A stretch of 64,000 nt of DNA from Sphingobium cloacae (GTDB taxonomy: Bacteria; Pseudomonadota; Alphaproteobacteria; Sphingomonadales; Sphingomonadaceae): positions 1,827,501-1,891,500 of the forward strand of contig NZ_AP017655.1 in the NCBI RefSeq assembly GCF_002355855.1, read 5' to 3'. Under the pieces are notes generated by a model that saw only the letters and a list, made by a program, of their open reading frames with translations, was not told the DNA's origin and ran no database searches. Position numbers and translations under genes: made by a program. How positions within the stretch are numbered: position 1 is the stretch's first letter; every line of letters starts with the position of its first letter. Positions 45,362 to 52,830 of this stretch are shown here, piece after piece.

Positions 45362-45856
45362 TCACCCAGGCTGCGGCGCGATGCGGATGACCTGTCCCTG
45401 CCCCGCTTTCCCTTCGGCCTGGTCCAGCCCCCGGATCGACAGGCGGCTCTCGGCGATCCCCTCGGCCCGCAAGGCCCGCGCCACCGCGCCCAGCCTTGCC
45501 GCCGCCAGATCCCAGTCGTCGAACCGCTGCCGCGCCGCGTCCGTGCCGTGGCTGCGCACTTCGATCCCGCCGCCTTCGCGCGAAAACTCATGGGCGATCG
45601 CGGTCAGCCGCGCCTTGCCGGTGCCGGTCAGCAGCGCCTCGCCCGGCACGAACAGCTCCGCCGCGCGCAGCTCGATCCCGTGCCGCATCGGCCGCCCGCC
45701 AAATTGCTGGCTGAGGCCCGCCAGCATCACGTCGCGCCGCTGCCCGCTCGCCTGCAACAGCACGAAGAAGGCCAGCAGCAGCAACAGCAGATCGGCAAAG
45801 CTGATCGCCCAGCGGTTTCGCCGGGCCATGGCGGAAGGAGGCGGCGCGGCGCTCAT
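45362..45856 (-). CDS. Compact MotB/OmpA-like protein
   Basis: A 164-residue protein with one N-terminal transmembrane helix (about 17-36) whose SFADLLLLLLAFFVLLQ has the Asp at the place of the proton-accepting Asp of MotB (AYADFVTAMM in the full-length copy here). The rest is a short OmpA-like domain (WDLAAARLGAVARALRAEGI, equivalent to the LSxxRAxxV helix), roughly half the size of MotB. It overlaps the MotA-like gene by 4 bp. It differs from the full-length motB at 56021. Function in a stator or TolR-like complex is inferred. Confidence 0.75.
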   Translation of the reverse strand: MSAAPPPSAMARRNRWAISFADLLLLLLAFFVLLQASGQRRDVMLAGLSQQFGGRPMRHGIELRAAELFVPGEALLTGTGKARLTAIAHEFSREGGGIEVRSHGTDAARQRFDDWDLAAARLGAVARALRAEGIAESRLSIRGLDQAEGKAGQGQVIRIAPQPG

Positions 45857-46521
45857 GCGACTTCGCGGATCGACGCGCGGCGCAGCGGCGCATTCTCGCG
45901 CCGCGCGATGGCCAGCATCCGCTCCACCGCTTCCCGCTGCCAAGCCAGCTCCCGCTCGGAAAGGTCGGCCAGCCGCGCCGCGATGGGGGCCGCCACGATA
46001 TTGGCGATCACCACGCCATACAGCGTCGTCAGCAGCGCCAGCGCCATGGACGGACCCAGCTTCGCGGGATCGTCCATCGCCGCGAACATGCCGACCAGGC
46101 CGATGATCGTCCCCGCCATGCCCAGCGCGGGCGCGGCGTCGGCGATGGACAGCCAGACGTTGCGGGCCGCCGCATGGCGCTGCCCGCGATCCGCGAGCGC
46201 CTGCGCCGCCCATGTCTCGAACTGTTCGATCCGCTCGCAATTGGCGAGCCGGCGCGCGGCTTCGGAAAGGAAGGGACTGGCGGTCTTCACCCGGTCGGTG
46301 CAGGACAGGCCGCGCAACTGCGCCACCTGGTCGATCTTCAGCATCGCCGCCCGCGCCGCGTCGCGATCCCGCGCCGGACGGGCCGTCACCAGCGGCCCCA
46401 ATGCCGCGAAGGCGCGCGCGAAAGGCGCGCCGCCATTCTGCAACAGCGCCACCAGCCCGATCCCCGCGACCATCGCCAGCAAGGTCAGCGGATCGAACAG
46501 ATGCCCCCATATTCCCGTCAT
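45853..46521 (-). CDS. MotA/TolQ/ExbB family proton-channel protein
   Basis: A 222-residue protein with three clear membrane segments: an N-terminal one (about 11-29) and two near 135-155 and 170-195, the latter containing the conserved AGTIIGLVGMFAAM and LLTTLYGVVIANIVAAPIAA signature. It belongs to the MotA/TolQ/ExbB superfamily but is shorter than MotA and has no torque-generating cytoplasmic loop I can identify with confidence. It is the first gene of the motA-like/motB-like pair and is divergent from flgB. Confidence 0.78.
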   Translation of the reverse strand: MTGIWGHLFDPLTLLAMVAGIGLVALLQNGGAPFARAFAALGPLVTARPARDRDAARAAMLKIDQVAQLRGLSCTDRVKTASPFLSEAARRLANCERIEQFETWAAQALADRGQRHAAARNVWLSIADAAPALGMAGTIIGLVGMFAAMDDPAKLGPSMALALLTTLYGVVIANIVAAPIAARLADLSERELAWQREAVERMLAIARRENAPLRRASIREVA

Positions 46522-46655
46522 GATACATCGCTCCATCCGGACCCGGCAAATGTCTGCCGCCGCCCGGCAAAAAATTGCCGCCTTTGCCGCCCGTGCAAGC
46601 CAATCCCCCGGATTTCCGCCGTTTCAGCCCTTGCCGTCGCGTCACCCACGCAAAT

Positions 46656-46670
46656 TGGCACGGCTCTTGC
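46656..46670 (+). promoter_or_regulatory. Sigma-54 promoter of flgB
   Basis: TGGCACG-GCTC-TTGC, a perfect -24/-12 element. The predicted leader to the flgB ATG is about 90 nt. Confidence 0.9.
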
Positions 46671-46773
46671 GAATATCAGGCTGGATTGCCCGCACTGCAC
46701 GCCATCAGGCTTCAGAACGGCGCGGCGATCGAAACTTTTAGGCCCCTCGGGGCAAAAAGACGGAAGACGGAAA

Positions 46774-47133
46774 ATGTCGCTGGAAGACGGTCTGTTCGGG
46801 ATCCATGGAAAGGCGCTGGCGCTTCGCTCGCAGCGCCTGTCCCTGCTCGCGTCCAACATCGCCAACGCCTCGACGCCGGGCTACAAGGCGCGCGACATCG
46901 ACTTCGACGCCGCGCTCAAGGAAGCCACCGGCGCCGCCGGCGGCAGCGTGTCGAAGGCGGTCGACGACGCCATGGGCTACCGCGTCCCGCTCCAGCCCAG
47001 CCTCGACGGCAACACCGTCGAACTCAGCACCGAACAGACGCTGTTCGCGGAGAACGCCGTCAAATATCGCACGACCCTTTCCTTCCTGGAAGGTCGCCTC
47101 AACACCATCACCCGCGCGCTGAAGGGAGAATGA
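46774..47133 (+). CDS. flgB: Flagellar proximal rod protein FlgB
   Basis: Rod subunit at the base of the axial structure. The 119-residue protein has the N-terminal rod motif (SQRLSLLASNIANASTPGYK) and the C-terminal helix with SFLEGRLNTITRAL. Start at ATG 46774. It leads flgBCDEF and its stop overlaps the next gene's ATG. Confidence 0.95.
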   Translation: MSLEDGLFGIHGKALALRSQRLSLLASNIANASTPGYKARDIDFDAALKEATGAAGGSVSKAVDDAMGYRVPLQPSLDGNTVELSTEQTLFAENAVKYRTTLSFLEGRLNTITRALKGE

Positions 47134-47135
47134 GC

Positions 47136-47546
47136 ATGAGCGGCTCCGGTCCCATGAACGTGTTCGACATCGCCGGCCGCGCCATGAGCGCGCAGCTGGT
47201 GCGCCTCAACACCACCGCCTCCAACATGGCGAACGCCGGCAATGTGTCGGGCAGCGCGGCGGAAGCCTATCGCGCGATCAAGCCGGTCTTCCGCTCCGTC
47301 ACCGACAGCCCCGGCGTGTCGACGGTGAAGGTGGAGAATGTCGTCACCACCAATGCCCAGCCGGTCAAGCGCCACGATCCCAATCACCCGCTGGCCGACG
47401 CCAATGGCGATGTGTGGGAAGCGGCCGTGGATAGCAGCGCCGAGCTGGTCGACATGATCGAGACCGCCCGCATGTACCAGAATAACGTGCAGGTGCTGAA
47501 CACCGCCAAATCCCTGATGATGGAAACCATAAGGATCGGCAAATGA
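47136..47546 (+). CDS. flgC: Flagellar proximal rod protein FlgC
   Basis: Rod subunit. The 136-residue protein has the rod motif MSAQLVRLNTTASNMANAGN and the C-terminal DMIETARMYQNNVQVLNTAK. The ATG at 47130 overlaps the flgB stop but has no spacing to the GGGAGA site; ATG 47136 is better placed and is used here. It overlaps flgD by 4 bp. Confidence 0.95.
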   Translation: MSGSGPMNVFDIAGRAMSAQLVRLNTTASNMANAGNVSGSAAEAYRAIKPVFRSVTDSPGVSTVKVENVVTTNAQPVKRHDPNHPLADANGDVWEAAVDSSAELVDMIETARMYQNNVQVLNTAKSLMMETIRIGK

Positions 47547-48199
47547 CCGCCACTTCCGTAACCGACAGCGCGGGCATCCCCGTCTACAATCCTTCGTCGA
47601 TCAAGGCGACCGGCAAGTCGGAGATGGGCCAGATGGATTTCCTGCGCCTGCTGACGACCCAGATGCAGACGCAGGACCCGTTCGAGCCGATGGACAATTC
47701 GCAGATGGTGGCCCAGATGGCGACCATCACCAACTCCACCGGCATCGCGGAAATGAACGCGACGCTCAAGGGCCTCGCCTCGCAGCTTGGCGGATCGCGC
47801 CTCGGCGACGCGGCCAGCTGGATCGGCAAGTCGATGCTGGTCGAAAGCAAGATCGTCGCGCCGGATGTCGCGGGCCAGTATATCGGCCAGCTCACGCTGG
47901 GCAGCGACGCGGAGAATGTCTCGGTCGACCTGGTCGACGGCAACGGCAACACGGTCCGGACCATCGACCTCGGCGCGCAGTCCAAGGGCGATGTCAACTT
48001 CTACTGGGACGGCAAGGACGACACGGGCGAAACCGTCGCCACCGGCCCGCTCCAGATCAAGGTCAACGGCGCCTCGCCCAGCCGGGTCGCCAGTTGGGCC
48101 ACCATCGCCGCCGTCCAGTCGCCCGCGGACGGCAGCGCGTCGAAACTCATCACCGCGCTCGGCACCTACAGCCCGTCCGACGCCATCAGTCTCGCCTAA
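47543..48199 (+). CDS. flgD: Flagellar hook-capping protein FlgD
   Basis: Scaffold for hook polymerisation. The 218-residue protein has the N-terminal QMDFLRLLTTQMQTQDPFEP signature near residue 30, then FlgD-type tandem Tudor/Fn3-like domains with VDLVDGNGNTVRTIDLGAQ and NFYWDGKDDTGETV. It overlaps flgC by 4 bp. Confidence 0.96.
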   Translation: MTATSVTDSAGIPVYNPSSIKATGKSEMGQMDFLRLLTTQMQTQDPFEPMDNSQMVAQMATITNSTGIAEMNATLKGLASQLGGSRLGDAASWIGKSMLVESKIVAPDVAGQYIGQLTLGSDAENVSVDLVDGNGNTVRTIDLGAQSKGDVNFYWDGKDDTGETVATGPLQIKVNGASPSRVASWATIAAVQSPADGSASKLITALGTYSPSDAISLA

Positions 48200-48230
48200 C
48201 CCCCATCCTTTTCACCCAAGGAGCAACGCC

Positions 48231-49076
48231 ATGTCCTTCTACATCTCTCTTTCCGGCCTCAAGGCGGCGCAGACCGACCTTTCCACCACGTCCAACAACG
48301 TCGCCAACGTGGGTTCCAACGGGTTCAAGCGCAGCCAGGCCCATTTCGGCGACATCTTCGCCGCCGCGCCCATGCAGACCACCACGCAGGTGTCGGGGCA
48401 GGGCGTCCGCGTACTGGGCATCTCCCAGCAATTCACGCAAGGCACCCTGGAGCAGACGTCCAAATCGCTGGATCTGGCCATCACCGGCGATGGCTTCTTC
48501 ACCGTGAAGGGCGCGGACGGCACGGTCAGCTACACGCGCAACGGCTCCTTCGCGGTCGATGACGACCGCTATGCCGTCGACGCCACCGGCGCGCGCATCC
48601 AGATATTCGCCGTCAATCCCAGCACCGGCGCGCTCGTCACGCCGCCGACCAACGCGACCACGCCGGCGGCCCTGACGGACCTCGTCATTCCCACGACCCT
48701 TAATGGCGTGGCGAACGGCCCGCAGCTGAACAGCGTCGGCGTATCGAAGGAAGGTCTGGTATCGGCCATCTATGCCGATGGCAGCACCGTCTATCTGGGT
48801 CAGGTCGCAATGGCCTCCTTCAACAGCCTGGAAGGCCTGCGCCAGCAGGGCAACGCCCACTGGACATCCACCGTGGCGAGCGGCGAGCCGATTCTGGGCA
48901 CCGCCAATCAGGGCATGTACGGGGCGCTTGAGACCGGCATGCTGGAACGCTCCAACGTGGACATCACGGAGGAACTGGTCAGCCTGATCTCCGCCCAGCG
49001 CAACTTCCAGGCGAACGCCAAGGCGATCGAGGCGGCGAACACGCTGTCGACCACCATCGTCAACATGCGCTCGTAA
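48231..49076 (+). CDS. flgE: Flagellar hook protein FlgE
   Basis: Hook subunit. The N-terminal SGLKAAQTDLSTTSNNVANV and C-terminal ERSNVDITEELVSLISAQRN are standard. At 281 residues it is far shorter than enterobacterial FlgE (about 400), so the outer variable domain is reduced, which parallels the small flagellin. AAGGAG precedes the ATG. It follows flgD by 31 bp. Confidence 0.94.
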   Translation: MSFYISLSGLKAAQTDLSTTSNNVANVGSNGFKRSQAHFGDIFAAAPMQTTTQVSGQGVRVLGISQQFTQGTLEQTSKSLDLAITGDGFFTVKGADGTVSYTRNGSFAVDDDRYAVDATGARIQIFAVNPSTGALVTPPTNATTPAALTDLVIPTTLNGVANGPQLNSVGVSKEGLVSAIYADGSTVYLGQVAMASFNSLEGLRQQGNAHWTSTVASGEPILGTANQGMYGALETGMLERSNVDITEELVSLISAQRNFQANAKAIEAANTLSTTIVNMRS

Positions 49077-49110
49077 CGGCGCGGCGCCCGCATAAGGACA
49101 GGAAAACCCC

Positions 49111-49854
49111 ATGGACCGGCTCGTCAACACGGCACTCACCGCGATGCGCGGCGCGATGGCGCGGCAGGCGGCGATTTCCAACAATCTCGCCAACGTCAAC
49201 ACCGTCGGCTTCCGCGCGGAAATCGCCAATGCCGAGACGCGCTGGATTCAGGGGTCCACTTTCGACACGCGGGCGCAGCAATCCGAACAGGTGATCGCCG
49301 CCGACATGGCGCAGGGGGCGGTCACCGCCACCGGCAATCCGCTGGACGTGGCGATGAATGGCGACGCGCTGCTCGCCGTGCAGGCGCAGGACGGCAGCGA
49401 AGCCTATACGCGCCGGGGCGACCTCAAGCTCACCGACAGCGGCCTCCTCACCACCGGCGACGGCCTGCCCGTGCTGGGCGAAGGCGGCCCCATCACCCTG
49501 CCGCAGATGGACAGCCTGTCCATCGCGCAGGACGGCAGCATCTGGGGCGTGCCGCTGGGCGGCGACCCCGCCAATCCGCAACGCGTCGACGGCCTGAAGC
49601 TCGTCAACGCCACCGGCTCCTCCATGGCCAAGGGCACGGACGGCCTGTTCCGCGAAACGAACGGCGGCGCTCTGCCGCAGGACCCGCTCGCGACCGTCAC
49701 CGCCGGTTCGGTCGAAGGATCGAACGTCAACGCCACCGCCGCCCTCGTCCAGATGATCGAGGCCAGCCGCGCGTGGGAAACGCAGGTGAAGATGATCGAC
49801 ACCGCGAAACAGCTCGATGACGGGGGCGCATCGCTCATGCGCCTGGATGGTTAA
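49111..49854 (+). CDS. flgF: Flagellar proximal rod protein FlgF
   Basis: Rod subunit. The 247-residue protein has the start MDRLVNTALTAMRGAMARQA followed by AISNNLANVNTVGFRAEI, the QDGSEAYTRRGDLKL core and the C-terminal helix ATAALVQMIEASRAWETQVK. It precedes a sigma-54 promoter that drives flgG. Confidence 0.96.
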   Translation: MDRLVNTALTAMRGAMARQAAISNNLANVNTVGFRAEIANAETRWIQGSTFDTRAQQSEQVIAADMAQGAVTATGNPLDVAMNGDALLAVQAQDGSEAYTRRGDLKLTDSGLLTTGDGLPVLGEGGPITLPQMDSLSIAQDGSIWGVPLGGDPANPQRVDGLKLVNATGSSMAKGTDGLFRETNGGALPQDPLATVTAGSVEGSNVNATAALVQMIEASRAWETQVKMIDTAKQLDDGGASLMRLDG

Positions 49855-49856
49855 TT

Positions 49857-49871
49857 TGGCACGAACCTTGC
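49857..49871 (+). promoter_or_regulatory. Sigma-54 promoter of flgG
   Basis: TGGCACG-AACC-TTGC, a perfect -24/-12 element beginning 3 bp after the flgF stop. Leader to flgG about 24 nt, containing the GGAGA site. Confidence 0.9.
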
Positions 49872-49905
49872 TTCATTACAGGCAGGATCACGGAGACAAG
49901 AGACG

Positions 49906-50694
49906 ATGACCAACGCAGCCCTTCATGTCGCCCGCACCGGCCTTGACGCGCAGAACACGAAGATGCGCGTGATCGCCAACAACCTGGCGAACGTCAACAC
50001 CACCGCCTTCAAGCGCGACCGCGCCGATTTCGAAACCCTCGCCTATCAGCAGATGGTGGCGGCGGGCGCGAATTCCGACACGGAAAACAAGTTCGCGACC
50101 GGCCTCAATCTCGGCTCGGGCGTCGCCATGCAGGGCACCAGCAAGATCAACACGCAGGGCACCTTGCAGCAGACCGGCAACGCGCTCGACATGGCGATCG
50201 AGGGGGCGGGCTTCTTTCAGGTGCAGCGGCCCGACGGCTCCATCGCCTATACCCGCGCGGGCAATTTCACGACCACGGCCGAAGGCGTCGTCGTCACCAG
50301 CGACGGCCTGCCGCTGATCCCGCAGATCACCGTGCCCGAAGGGACGACCGGCCTTACCGTCGGCAATGACGGCACCGTTTCCGCGACCTTGCAGGGACAG
50401 ACCGAAGCGACCCAGCTCGGCCAGGTCGAACTCGCCAGCTTCATGAACGCCTCGGGGCTTCAGCCCATCGGCGGCAACCTGCTGCTCGAAACGGCGGCCA
50501 GCGGAACGCCGCAGGTCGGCGTCGCGGGCCTCGACGGGCGCGGCCAGATCCGGTCGGGCAATCTCGAAACCTCGAACGTCAACGTGGTCGAGGAGCTGGT
50601 CGACATGATCGAGACCCAGCGCGCCTATGAGGTCAATTCCAAGATGATCAAGGCGACCGACGAGATGCTCCAGTACGTCAACCAGCAGTTGTGA
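49906..50694 (+). CDS. flgG: Flagellar distal rod protein FlgG
   Basis: Distal rod subunit. The 262-residue protein has TGLDAQNTKMRVIANNLANV at the N-terminus, SIAYTRAGNFTTTAEGVVV in the core, and SNVNVVEELVDMIETQRAYE at the C-terminus. It leads a second rod/ring/junction unit (flgGHIJKL) with its own sigma-54 promoter. The stop overlaps flgH (GTGA). Confidence 0.97.
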   Translation: MTNAALHVARTGLDAQNTKMRVIANNLANVNTTAFKRDRADFETLAYQQMVAAGANSDTENKFATGLNLGSGVAMQGTSKINTQGTLQQTGNALDMAIEGAGFFQVQRPDGSIAYTRAGNFTTTAEGVVVTSDGLPLIPQITVPEGTTGLTVGNDGTVSATLQGQTEATQLGQVELASFMNASGLQPIGGNLLLETAASGTPQVGVAGLDGRGQIRSGNLETSNVNVVEELVDMIETQRAYEVNSKMIKATDEMLQYVNQQL

Positions 50695-51383
50695 GCCGGA
50701 TGATGCGCGTCCTTTCCGCCTCCGTCATCGCCCTCTCGCTGGCCGCCCTCGCCGCCTCCCCCGCCATGGCGGGCAAGAAGAAGCGCGCGGAGGAACGGCA
50801 ATTCTATGCCCCCACCGTCGTGCAGCAGGCCCCCGCGCCCGCCGCCAACGGCTCGATCTTCCAGGTCTCGATGGGCTACACCCCGCTCACCAGCGGCGCG
50901 CGCGCCACGGCCGTGGGCGACATCATCACCATCGTTCTCGTCGAACGCACGCAGGCGACCAAGAGCAACAGCGCCGACACCAGCCGCAGCGGCAATATCG
51001 GCCTGACCCCGCCGACCACCGGCGTGCTGTCGAAGCTCTTCTCCGCCAGCGACGTCGCCATGGGCGGCCAGAACGGCTTCACCGGCAAGGGCGCGGCCAC
51101 CCAGTCCAACGCCTTGAACGGCGAGATCACCGTGACCATCGCGGCGGTCTATCCCAACGGCACGATGCTGGTGAAGGGCGAAAAGGCCCTGACCCTCAAT
51201 CGCGGCGACGAATTCATCCAGATCAGCGGCCTCGTGCGGCAGGCGGACATCAGCCCGGACAACCGCATCGCGTCCACCCGCGTGGCCGACGCGAAGATCA
51301 TCTACACCGGCAAGGGAGAGATCGCCCGCGCCAGCCGCCAGGGCTGGCTGCAACGCTTCTTCTCCGCGATCAGCCCCTTTTGA
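50691..51383 (+). CDS. flgH: Flagellar L-ring protein FlgH (no lipobox)
   Basis: Outer-membrane L-ring subunit. The 230-residue protein has the FlgH core: NGSIFQVSMGYTPL, DIITIVLVERTQATKSNSAD, and the C-terminal ADAKIIYTGKGEIARASRQG plus LQRFFSAISPF. Unlike the usual FlgH lipoprotein, the N-terminal signal (ASVIALSLAALAASPAMAG) has no Cys at or after the cleavage site, and I find no Cys in the protein. GTG 50691 overlaps flgG; ATG 50700 and ATG 50703 are alternatives. Confidence 0.93.
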   Translation: MSRMMRVLSASVIALSLAALAASPAMAGKKKRAEERQFYAPTVVQQAPAPAANGSIFQVSMGYTPLTSGARATAVGDIITIVLVERTQATKSNSADTSRSGNIGLTPPTTGVLSKLFSASDVAMGGQNGFTGKGAATQSNALNGEITVTIAAVYPNGTMLVKGEKALTLNRGDEFIQISGLVRQADISPDNRIASTRVADAKIIYTGKGEIARASRQGWLQRFFSAISPF

Positions 51384-51400
51384 AATAGGAGATTTCCAAC

Positions 51401-52519
51401 ATGCGCCATCTCCTACAGCCGCTGCGAAACATCGTTTGCCTCGCCATCTCGTTCATGGTTTTGCTCCCCGTCCCCGCCCATGCGGAACGGATCAAGGACC
51501 TGGGCACCTTCCAGGGCGTCCGTCCGAACCAGCTTACCGGCTACGGCATCGTGGTGGGTCTGGCAGGCACCGGCGACGACAGCCTCGACTATGCGACGCA
51601 GGGCATGAAGGGCGTCGTCTCGCGCTTCGGCCTCACCCTGCCGCAGGGCGTCAACCCGGCGCTCAAGAACGCGGCGGCGGTCCTCGTCACCGCCGACCTC
51701 CCCGCCTTCGCCAAGCCCGGCCAGCGCCTCGACGTCACCGTCTCCGCGCTCGGCAAGGCCAAGTCGCTGCGCGGCGGCACGCTCATCATGACGCCCCTGC
51801 GCGGCGCGGACAATGAAATCTACGCCATGGCGCAGGGCAACCTCGCCGTCGGCGGCCTCGGCGTCTCGGGCGCGGACGGCAGCCAGGTATCGGTCAACGT
51901 TCCCTCCGCCGGGCGCATCCCCAGCGGCGCGACGGTCGAGCGCGCGGTCGCCACCGGCTTCGACACCGCGCCCACCCTCACCTTCAACCTCGCCGAAGCC
52001 GACCTCACCACCGCCCTGCGCGTGGCGGACGGCATCAACCGCACCTTCGGCGACCAGCGCGCCCAGGCGATGGACGCCGTCTCGGTCGCGATCGCCGCCG
52101 CGCCCGGCGCGCAGGACCGCATCATGATGATGGGCATGATCGAGAATATCGAGGTCGCCCCCGCCGATGCCCCCGCCCGCGTCATCGTCAACGCGCGCAC
52201 CGGCACGGTCGTCATCAACGGCGCTGTGAAGATCCATCCCGCCGCCGTGGCGCACGGAAAACTGACCGTCTCCGTCAACGAAGCGCCCCGCATCGTCCAG
52301 CCCGCCCCCTTCTCCCGCGGGCAGACCGCGGTCGAGCCATCCAGCTCGATCCAGATCGACGAACAGAAAAAACCGATGGTCAATTTTAAAGGTGGCGCGT
52401 CTCTGGCCGATATAGTGAAGGCGGTCAACGCCATCGGGGCTTCCCCGGCGGACATGGTCGCGATCCTCGAAGCCTTGAAACAGGCGGGCGCGATGAAAGC
52501 CGATCTGGTGGTGTTGTGA
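51401..52519 (+). CDS. flgI: Flagellar P-ring protein FlgI
   Basis: Periplasmic P-ring subunit. The 372-residue protein has a signal peptide (cleavage after PAHA near residue 28) and starts its mature part with ERIKDLGTFQGVRPNQLTGY. GLAGTGDDS, the RAQAMDAVSVAIAAAPG middle and C-terminal LADIVKAVNAIGASPADMVA are as in the family. It overlaps flgJ by 1 bp. Confidence 0.97.
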   Translation: MRHLLQPLRNIVCLAISFMVLLPVPAHAERIKDLGTFQGVRPNQLTGYGIVVGLAGTGDDSLDYATQGMKGVVSRFGLTLPQGVNPALKNAAAVLVTADLPAFAKPGQRLDVTVSALGKAKSLRGGTLIMTPLRGADNEIYAMAQGNLAVGGLGVSGADGSQVSVNVPSAGRIPSGATVERAVATGFDTAPTLTFNLAEADLTTALRVADGINRTFGDQRAQAMDAVSVAIAAAPGAQDRIMMMGMIENIEVAPADAPARVIVNARTGTVVINGAVKIHPAAVAHGKLTVSVNEAPRIVQPAPFSRGQTAVEPSSSIQIDEQKKPMVNFKGGASLADIVKAVNAIGASPADMVAILEALKQAGAMKADLVVL

Positions 52520-52830
52520 TGCAGATTTCGAATGTGACCGGAACCTCCGCCCCGCAGGGCGGCTCCACGGACAAGGCCGCGTTGCAACAGGCGGCAAAGC
52601 AGTTCGAGGCGATCTTCCTGCGCCAGATGATCGGCGCGATGCGCTCGTCCAGTCAGGGCGAGGGCCTGCTCGATAGCAGCGCATCGGACCAGTTCCGCGA
52701 CATGGCCGACGCCCGCACCGCCGACAGCATGGCGCAGAAGGGCAGCCTTGGCATCGCCGAGCTGCTGCTGCGCCAATTCGGCGGCAACACGCCGTCCGCC
52801 TCCGCTCCCACACAGGATAAAGGCGCATGA
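52519..52830 (+). CDS. flgJ: Rod-binding protein FlgJ, N-terminal domain only
   Basis: Rod-cap/scaffold protein. The 103-residue protein contains only the rod-binding domain (AAKQFEAIFLRQMIGAMRSS, then SDQFRDMADARTADSMAQKG). The C-terminal muramidase domain found in enterobacterial FlgJ is missing, which is common in alphaproteobacteria; a separate lytic enzyme would be needed. ATG 52519 overlaps the flgI stop. Confidence 0.92.
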   Translation: MQISNVTGTSAPQGGSTDKAALQQAAKQFEAIFLRQMIGAMRSSSQGEGLLDSSASDQFRDMADARTADSMAQKGSLGIAELLLRQFGGNTPSASAPTQDKGA

